Shown here: in pieces, positions 7,167-15,800 of the stretch
Layout of the letters: each line of letters begins with the position of its first letter
Position numbering within the stretch: the first letter of the stretch is position 1
NCBI GenBank assembly: GCA_017994175.1
Contig: JAGOLH010000016.1
Location: 2,907-48,688, forward strand
From: Bacteroidales bacterium
GTDB taxonomy: Bacteria; Bacteroidota; Bacteroidia; Bacteroidales; ML635J-15
Length of the DNA: 45,782 nt
Direction of reading: 5' to 3'
Notes under the pieces: model-generated
What the model was told of the DNA's origin: nothing
Database searches by the model: none
The model's input: the letters and a program-made list of their open reading frames with translations, nothing else
Translations under genes and position numbers: made by a program

Positions 7167-9659
7167 ATGCAAAACAAAGCAGATTCATCGTCTGAAACAT
7201 CACTTTTCAGCGTTAATGAAGAAAAACTTACCCCCGGAGCACTTAGTGGAGCAATCACCGAAAAACTGTTTTATCATTTGGGTAGAAGACCTCACAATGC
7301 TTCAATGAACGATTTTTATCTTGCCGTATCGATTACAGTAAGAGACCGTTTAATGGAACGTGCTTTACTAACAGCAGACAATGCTTTCTCCCAAAAAAAT
7401 CAAAAAATCGTATGCTACCTTTCCGCAGAATTCCTAATGGGACCTCAGTTGGGTGCAAATCTGATTGATCTGGGAATTGAAGCAAACATGATAAAAGCAT
7501 TAAAAACATTCAATATCAGTTTGGAAGATGTAATAGCCATGGAAGAAGAACCTGGCCTTGGTAATGGCGGACTGGGCAGACTGGCTTCATGTTATATGGA
7601 TTCACTTGCTTCCGTCGAAATTCCTGCGGTTGGATACGGAATTCGCTATGAGTTCGGCATTTTTGATCAGGAGATCCGAGACGGCTGGCAGGTCGAAGTT
7701 ACAGATAAGTGGCTTAAAAACGGAAATCCATGGGAAATACCACGACCCGATTTTGCTGTATATGTTAATATGGGAGGTTATACTGAACATACAACCGATA
7801 CAAACGGGGTACTTCGAGTAGCATGGATTCCCGATAATGTTATAAAAGGTATTCCCTATGACACCCCTGAGCTAGGTTATAAAGTGCAATCGTGCAATTT
7901 TCTGCGTCTGTGGCGATCAGAAGCAGTAGAGTCGTTCGACTTTTCAGCTTTTAATCACGGTGACTATTTCAGGGCTGTTAACGAAAAAATGCTTTCCGAA
8001 AACATTAGCAAAGTACTTTATCCGAATGATGAGTCAAGTCAGGGTAAAGAGCTTCGGTTAAAACAGCAATATTTTTTTGTATCTTGCTCTCTACAGGATA
8101 TGATGCGGATGCACATTGAAGCAGGGGGTAACCCGGCAGGTTTTCATAAACGATACTCTGTTCAACTGAATGACACCCATCCTTCGATAGCAGTTGCAGA
8201 GTTGATGCGCTTACTTATCGATACGTACGAGCTCGACTGGGAGACAGCCTGGCAAGTAACTACAAGTACTATGTGTTATACAAACCATACTCTGTTACCC
8301 GAAGCACTTGAAAAATGGGCGCTAGAACTATTTCAGAAACTACTTCCGCGCCACTTGGAAATTATATATGAAATCAACCACCGTTTTTTGATGGAAGTTA
8401 AGCAACGTTTTCCGGGTGATATTTGTAAGCTTGCACGCCTTTCGATTATTGATGAAAACAAGGGAAAATTCGTCAGGATGGCAAACCTCGCATGCGCAGG
8501 CAGCTCTTCAATCAATGGCGTTGCTGAGTTACACACTCGTTTGCTAAAAACCACAGTTTTGCCAGATTGGGTAGATATGTATCCCGATAAGTTTCACAAT
8601 ATTACAAATGGTGTTACTCCGCGCCGATTCATAGTATTGAGCAATCCGGGACTTACAAACCTTATTAACGACACTATAGGGAATGAATGGCCGAGCAACC
8701 TGAATGAACTACGAAAACTCGAGAACTTTATCACGGACACTTCATTTCTAAACCGTTGGCAAACCGTTAAAACCGAAAACAAGAAGTATTTGGCAAAGCT
8801 AATAAAAAGTAAAACCGGCGTTTCAGTCAATCCTGAATCAATGTTCGACATTCATGTAAAGCGCATTCATGAGTACAAACGCCAGCACTTGAATATTCTT
8901 AACATACTTACACGGTATATCCGCATAAAAAGTAATACTGCTATTAATGAAGCACCACGCACGTATATATTTGGAGGTAAGGCTGCTCCCGGCTACTATA
9001 TGGCAAAACTGATGATAAAACTCATCAACTCTGTTGCAGACCTAATTAATAACGATACCCGAATAAACGAATTTATAAAAGTTGTTTTTTACCCTGATTT
9101 CAATGTCACCAATGCTCAACCCATTTACCCGGCAGCGGATCTGTCAGAGCAAATATCTACCGCCGGGAAAGAAGCCAGTGGAACCGGAAACATGAAATTC
9201 GCAATGAACGGTGCATTAACCATTGGTACCCTCGACGGTGCTAACATTGAAATACGTGAAGAAGTGGGTCACGACAACTTTTTCCTCTTCGGACTAACAG
9301 CCGAGCAAATAAATGAAACAATGAAAAAGGGCTATGACCCCAGCTTTATTTATCGTAGCAACGAAGAACTTTGTGAAGTAATAGGGATCATGGAGTCGGG
9401 ATTACTCTCCAGTGGAGACAAAGAACTTTTTAAACCATTGGTACAAACACTTGTCTCGTACGACACATTTATGCTTTTGGCCGATTATCCGTTGTACGTT
9501 GCCTGTCAGGATTATGTTAATCAGGTCTGGAGCAATAAAAATCTATGGGCAACGATGTCGGTTAGAAATGTTGCCCGAATAGGTAAGTTTTCCTCCGATC
9601 GTTCAATACGTGAGTATTGCGAAAAAATATGGCACGTAAAACCATGCAGCATTCAATAG
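7167..9659 (+). CDS. glgP: Glycogen/starch/maltodextrin phosphorylase
   Basis: An 830-residue GT35 phosphorylase of the usual length. It releases glucose-1-phosphate from alpha-1,4-glucan ends in the cytoplasm, feeding glycolysis. Diagnostic stretches include EEEPGLGNGGLGRLA near residue 130, the QLNDTHPSIAVAELMR block, NGVTPRRF, the KRIHEYKRQ block, and the PLP site EASGTGNMKF with Schiff-base lysine K677. The N-terminal helix of allosteric animal enzymes is short. It is monocistronic here, not next to other glg genes, and ends close to the convergent T9SS relic at 9667. A -7-like TATCTTTA lies 19 bp before the ATG (7141–7148). Confidence 0.97.
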   Translation: MQNKADSSSETSLFSVNEEKLTPGALSGAITEKLFYHLGRRPHNASMNDFYLAVSITVRDRLMERALLTADNAFSQKNQKIVCYLSAEFLMGPQLGANLIDLGIEANMIKALKTFNISLEDVIAMEEEPGLGNGGLGRLASCYMDSLASVEIPAVGYGIRYEFGIFDQEIRDGWQVEVTDKWLKNGNPWEIPRPDFAVYVNMGGYTEHTTDTNGVLRVAWIPDNVIKGIPYDTPELGYKVQSCNFLRLWRSEAVESFDFSAFNHGDYFRAVNEKMLSENISKVLYPNDESSQGKELRLKQQYFFVSCSLQDMMRMHIEAGGNPAGFHKRYSVQLNDTHPSIAVAELMRLLIDTYELDWETAWQVTTSTMCYTNHTLLPEALEKWALELFQKLLPRHLEIIYEINHRFLMEVKQRFPGDICKLARLSIIDENKGKFVRMANLACAGSSSINGVAELHTRLLKTTVLPDWVDMYPDKFHNITNGVTPRRFIVLSNPGLTNLINDTIGNEWPSNLNELRKLENFITDTSFLNRWQTVKTENKKYLAKLIKSKTGVSVNPESMFDIHVKRIHEYKRQHLNILNILTRYIRIKSNTAINEAPRTYIFGGKAAPGYYMAKLMIKLINSVADLINNDTRINEFIKVVFYPDFNVTNAQPIYPAADLSEQISTAGKEASGTGNMKFAMNGALTIGTLDGANIEIREEVGHDNFFLFGLTAEQINETMKKGYDPSFIYRSNEELCEVIGIMESGLLSSGDKELFKPLVQTLVSYDTFMLLADYPLYVACQDYVNQVWSNKNLWATMSVRNVARIGKFSSDRSIREYCEKIWHVKPCSIQ

Positions 9660-9660
9660 C

Positions 9661-9676
9661 CTTGTTTTACAACAAG
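9661..9676. other. Small hairpin after glgP
   Basis: CTTGTT and AACAAG pair perfectly around TTAC, directly after the glgP stop. There is no T-run. It contains the stop codon of the relic read on the other strand. A weak terminator at most. Confidence 0.25.
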
Positions 9677-9813
9677 TCGCTTACTTCTAGTAACACCATT
9701 CCCTGTATACGGACCATAAAAATTGTAGGAGTCACATTGCTTAAGTTTATCAGCGTAATGGAGTTACCACCGGAATAACTGTAGTCGCCATAATATACCT
9801 TGTGCCCTAGCAT
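9667..9813 (-). pseudogene. Relic of a T9SS C-terminal sorting domain
   Basis: A 48-codon open stretch on the minus strand translates to the second half of a T9SS type A sorting domain. It opens MLGHKVYYGDYS, equivalent to the LxGxxVxxG turn, continues SITLINLSNV, and reaches IFMVRIQG, equivalent to the GxYxVrI strand; it then ends without the usual basic FIKR-type tail. The first half, with the YPNP motif, is missing, and an in-frame TGA lies three codons upstream. It begins 42 bp downstream of the stop of the giant T9SS gene, which has its own complete tail. It is therefore a leftover of an older gene end or of a tail swap. Expression as a separate peptide is unlikely. Confidence 0.6.
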
Positions 9814-9855
9814 ACTATTTCATTATCATATTTTTACCACATTATCAATAACACC

Positions 9856-12800
9856 TTAGTTTTTTATAAAACGTGCAACCAGTTTGGTATCCTTTCCAGT
9901 AATTCTAACAACATACATTGCCGATGGATACTGATTTAGGTTTATTGAAACACTTACCTCTCCATCAGAAGATACAAAAGTACCCATATATACTGAAAAA
10001 CCAAGAATATCAAGCACCTCAATACAGTAGTCCCCCTCCTGCTCAACCAAGGCTTTTATATTGATTATTTCGTTCGTAGGATTGGGGAAAAGACTTATTT
10101 CGCTTCGTTTGAACAAACCATCGTTATTTTGCTGAATTGTTTCACTTTCCGATGGATTATAATTGTCGGCTGCTGCTTTCCCAGTATTATTAACAACAGT
10201 GATACAAGCAACATCGCTAAATTTCGCATTGCAATGTTCTCCCGACGAAATAATTTTAACTTTGTAATTTCTGGTGTATGGAGGATTTGCCAAAAACGAA
10301 CTGTTGGTAGCTCCCGGTATAATAAGCCACGACCCGTAATATGTTAGGTAATACCACTGGTACGATAATTCCGTTCCACCCGATGCTTCAACAGTAAGAA
10401 GTATACTTTCGCCGGCCTCAACAGTAGAACTTAACGGCTGAGTAATGACGTAAGGATCGGGCACCACCTGAACCGTTACAGCATTCGAAACTGCCTGATT
10501 GCAACCCCAACCCATGAAATCCACAATACAGCGATAGCTTCCTGTGGTCAACATTGTACTTTTGTAGTTTGAAGATGTCGCATTTTCAATGTTAAACCAG
10601 TTGCTACCATCCATTTGCTGCCATTGATAAGCAACAGCGCCTATTCCACCAAAGGTCACGGCAGCTATATTGACCTCGGCTCCACTGCATACACTCTGTA
10701 CTTCTGGAATGTATACCAATGGATCCGGGTGAACCATGACATAAGCAGCGTTACTAATTACAAGATCACAGCCTGCACTATTATTCGATATGGCACACCT
10801 GAAGTAATACGTTTCGAGTAGAATACCTGTATTATACTCATATGATATGGCTCCGGGAATATCGTGCCAACTAATCATATCTGCCGATAATTGCCATTGA
10901 TAATTAAGTGCCGTACCTCCAGTAACAAGCACATTCATAATATGATAGCCGCCTGAACAAATATTTCTGCTTTGCGGATGTGTTTTTATTATTGGGTCGT
11001 TCACGACCTGAATGTTAATCGGACTACTAATTGTTGCGTAGCAATTTGAATTCTGAGGTGTTACAGCCACCCTGTATTCACGGGTATAGGGCGGATGAGT
11101 CAACAACGTACTCCCAGTAAAGCCAGTAGCATTTTTCCAAACACCCTTCAGATTGTACTGCCATTGATACGTATATGTACCCGCAGGGCTCACCTGAGTG
11201 GTTATAAGCGAAGACCCATCAGTGCATACCGTTGTGTTTGCTGCAAGAACGACGGTAATATTATTGTTAACGGTGATAGTAACGGTATTAGAAATAGCCG
11301 TTTCGCAACCTGATGCCGATGCAGAGTACAAACATCGGAAGCCAGTTGTTTGAACAATCGGGGAAGTGATTAACTGACTGGAATTTGTACCTGTATTTAT
11401 CCAGGATGATCCATTAGAATATTGCCACTGATAATTCAATGCACCCGCACCACCCGATGAAACAGATGTCAATGTTACAGTTCCTCCTGAGCAAATCGTG
11501 GTAGCACCGGATATTGAAATCTGAGGGTCTTGCGCAACAACCACTGTTGCTGAATTGCTGGTTGATGCATCACACCCTGCTCCGGATGAAGAATATATAC
11601 AACGGTAAATTGTACTTTGTTCGAGTGCATTAGCAGTTAATACAGGACTATTTGTTCCGGTATTCACCCAATTGGGTGAACTGAAATATTGCCATTGATA
11701 TGTAACAGTACCCGTACCTCCTGTAGCGTTTGCAGTGAGTGATGCTGAACCACCATTACAAATAGTTTGAGTTGGGGTAATGCTGATTGCCGGATCGTCG
11801 GTAACCGTAACCAATATTGCATTTGAATACCCTGTATCGCAACCAGAACCTGCTGCCAATTTAGCACAACGATAATATGCACCCACACTCAGCAAACCGG
11901 TAATATAAGAACTTGTATTGGCTCCGGGAATATCCGACCATGTTGCACCATCAGACGATGACTGCCATTTAAAACTTATCGGAGGCGCACCACCCCCATG
12001 ACTATTAACAATAAAACCTGTGCTACCACCCGTACAAACCGATGTAGTGCCAATGCATTGAATTGTCAGACTTGGGTCAGAATCAACAGTTATATATAAC
12101 TGAGAGGAAGTTGCAATATTACAGCCTGAACCGGTTCTCAAATACGTGCAACGATAATAGCTTCCCGTGGTTAACACTGGTGAATTCCAAACGGGTTGAT
12201 TTGCACCGGGTATAGCCGACCATGTACCTGCATTGGGGGAGCTATACCATTGATATGATTCTGCCCCGACCCCACCCGCAACAGAGGAATTAAGTTGTAT
12301 TGATCCACCAGTGCAGATCCAGTTTGATGAAGTAGATATGGTTATAGACGGATCATCAACCACAGTAACCGTTTCAATATTACTCGTTTTTGACTCACAA
12401 CCGTTACCGGTAGCTGAATAAATGCATCTAAAATTTGTAGTCGACATTAGAGTTGAAGTGTTGTAAGTCGGTCCATTAGTTGGGGAGTTAATCCAATCCG
12501 GACCATTGGAATACTGCCACTGGTAGGAAAGTGTACCCGTTCCACCCGACACATTTGCCGTAAGAGTTGCAGTACCTAGTGTGCAGACCGTGGTGCCGCC
12601 GCTGATACTGATATCCGGATCGGGTACTATAGTTATTGAAACTGAGTTACTATAAGCGGTCTGACATCCGCTACCCGACGCAATATACAAACAACGGTAG
12701 ATGGTACTGACTGTTGGAGAAACAATGTACTCATCACTGCTAGGGCCGGCATTAATCCATACAGATCCACTATTATACTGCCATTGAAATGATATAGTCC

Positions 12801-15800
12801 CGGCTCCTCCCGAAGCAGTTGCCGTAAGTGTTTTACTACCGCCTGTACATATCGTGGCATCGCTAATAATACTAATCTGAGGGTCGTTATTCACTGTGAT
12901 ATAAATTACATTTGAATAACCAGCTTCGCAACCTGAGCCACCGGCATATTTAACGCAACGATAATACATATTTTGAACCATAGAACTCACTCCTAATGTG
13001 GAGGAAGTAGCTCCGCTAATATCACCCCATAGAGTACCATTTGAGGATTGTTGCCACTGAAAGCTAATTGGCGGTGCTCCACCCCCGTGCATATTAACCA
13101 GAAAACTTGTACTGCCTCCAGTACAAACCTCAGTGCTTCCTGTACATTGTATGTTTAAATACGGATCTGAATTTACAGTAATATACAGTTGATTTGATGT
13201 TGCAGTATTGCAGCCGGCTCCGGCAGTTGAATAAGTACAACGATAATAACTTCCCGAGGTTAGCACAGGTGAGTTCCATATAGCTTGCGTAGCACCGGAG
13301 ATTGGAGTCCATACACTTGCATTGGGCGAGCTATACCATTGGTAAGTCTCAGAACCGGTTCCACCACTAACCGAAGATGAAAGTTGCACCGTTCCGCCGG
13401 CGCATATTGAGTTGCTCGAAGTAGCAACGCTGATAGAGGGGTCGGCAATAACTGTTACTGTTACAACGTTACTCGCTTTCGCATCACAGCCATTTCCCGA
13501 TGCAGAATACAAGCATCTGAAATTTGTATTTGTGGTAAGCACCGAAGTTGTATAATTGGCGCTATTTGTTCCTGTATTAACCCATGTTGTTCCATTATAA
13601 TACTGCCATTGATAAGCCAATGTTCCTGTCCCCCCCGAAGCAGAGGCTGTGAGTAAAGCTGTTCCGCCACTACAAATGGTTGTTGCTCCGCTGATTGTTA
13701 TGTCAGGGTCTGAGTTCACCAAGATATGTATTGCACTGGAATAACCGGTTTCGCAACCAAACCCACCTGCTATTTTGGCACATCTGAAATAAGTACTGGT
13801 ATTCAGCGAACCTGTTAAATAAGAGGATGTACCAGCACCCGGAATGTCGCTCCAATTGTCACCGTCGGCAGATTGCTGCCATTGGAAGCTAATTAGCGGG
13901 GCTCCTCCCCCATGAGTATTAACAAAAAAACTGGTACTACCCCCAATACAAATAGCAGTACTTCCAGTGCATTGAATAGTTAATGTGGGATCAGCACTTA
14001 CAGTAATATACAGCTGATTTGATGTAGCAGTATTACATCCGGCTCCTGCAGTTGAATAAGAACAACGATAATAGCTCCCTGTGGTTAGCACAGTTGAGTT
14101 CCATATAGCTTCAGTAGCTCCGGAGATGGGGGTCCATACACTTGCATTTGGAGAACTGTACCATTGATATGACCCTGAGCCCACACCACCACTTACAGTT
14201 GATGACAGCTGTACTGTTCCTCCTGTGCAAATCCAGTTACTCGATGTGAAAGCACTGATAGTTGGGTCGGCAACTACAAAGACTGTTTCAGTATTGCTAA
14301 TTGTCTGATCGCAGCCGGGGGCTGTGGCAGAAAATATGCAACGATAATCAGTGTTATTTGTCAAGGCTGAAGTTGTATAGCTTAGCAAGCCGCTTCCGGT
14401 ATTCACCCATCCTGAGCCTGTATTATACTGCCACTGAAATGTAAAAGTACCGGTACCTCCAGATACAGAAGCCGTTAAAGTGGTTGAGCCCCCTGTGCAA
14501 ACCGTAGTACCACCACTGACGGATATGGCAGGGTCGTTATATACTGCGGTATTAACCGTGTTACTTGTAGATTCATCACAACCCGGACCCGTACTCGATA
14601 CCAGGCACCTGATAGATGTAAAAATATTCATATCTGAATAATCAAGCTGATTAGAATCAGTACCTGTATTATTCCAGCCGATACCTATGTTATATTGCCA
14701 TTGATAATGCAGGGTTCCTACGCCACCACCGGCAACCGCAGTATAGTGTGGAACACCGCCGTAACATATTTCTGTGTTTCCTGATATAGATACACTGGGA
14801 TCAGGATTTACCGTAATCAATATTGCATTGGAAAACCCTGTTTCGCAACCCGATGCGCCAGAAATTTTTGCACAACGAAAATATGATGATGCATATAAAT
14901 AACCTGCATTATAACTACTGCCGGTAGCTCCCCCTATATCGGTCCAAGTATTCCCATCTGTTGAACGCTGCCATTGAAAGCTTATCGGTGCAACACCTCC
15001 ATTATGTGTTTGAACATAAAATGCTGCTATTGACCCGGCGCATATTATGAGATCATTAATACTCGTAATTGTTAAAGATGGATCTGCATTTACACTTATA
15101 TAAATTTGATTCGATGTTGATAAATCACAGCCAGAGGCATCTGTATCGTAGGTACAACGGTAATATATTCCCGACGACAACGCGGGTGAATTGTATGTTG
15201 ATTCTGTGGCCCCCGATATGGCTGTCCAATCGCTGCCATTGGCTGAACTGTACCACTGGAAACTTGGGGTACCATACCCTCCCAATGCTGTTGAGGTAAG
15301 CTGAACTGTACCTCCGGTGCAAATCGACGTTGATGAAGCAGAAATACTGATACCGGGATCAGGAAACAAGTTTACCAGAACAGTATTACTTGTTGATGTA
15401 CCGCAGTCGGCACCTGAAGCTGAGTACTGACAACGGTAGTTTGTCGATGCAGTCAATTGCGGAGTAACAAAAACAGAATTGTTTGTTCCCGTATTTATCC
15501 AATTGGGTGCACTATAGTATTGCCATTGATAGGTTACAGTACCTGTGCCGCCTGTTGCGTTGGCAGTAAGTGTAGCAGTACCACCTGTGCATATATTTGC
15601 ACCAGATGGTATTGTAACCGATGGGTCTGGTACCACAGTAATTGTTACTACATTGCTTATTTTCGTATTACATCCGTTACCGGTTGCAATAAACACACAT
15701 CTTATATCAGTTGTAATGGTAAGAGGCGATGTAGTAAAGTTTAAACCACTAGTGCCTGCATTTATCCAACCAGAGCCATTGTTGTATTGCCATTGGTAGG

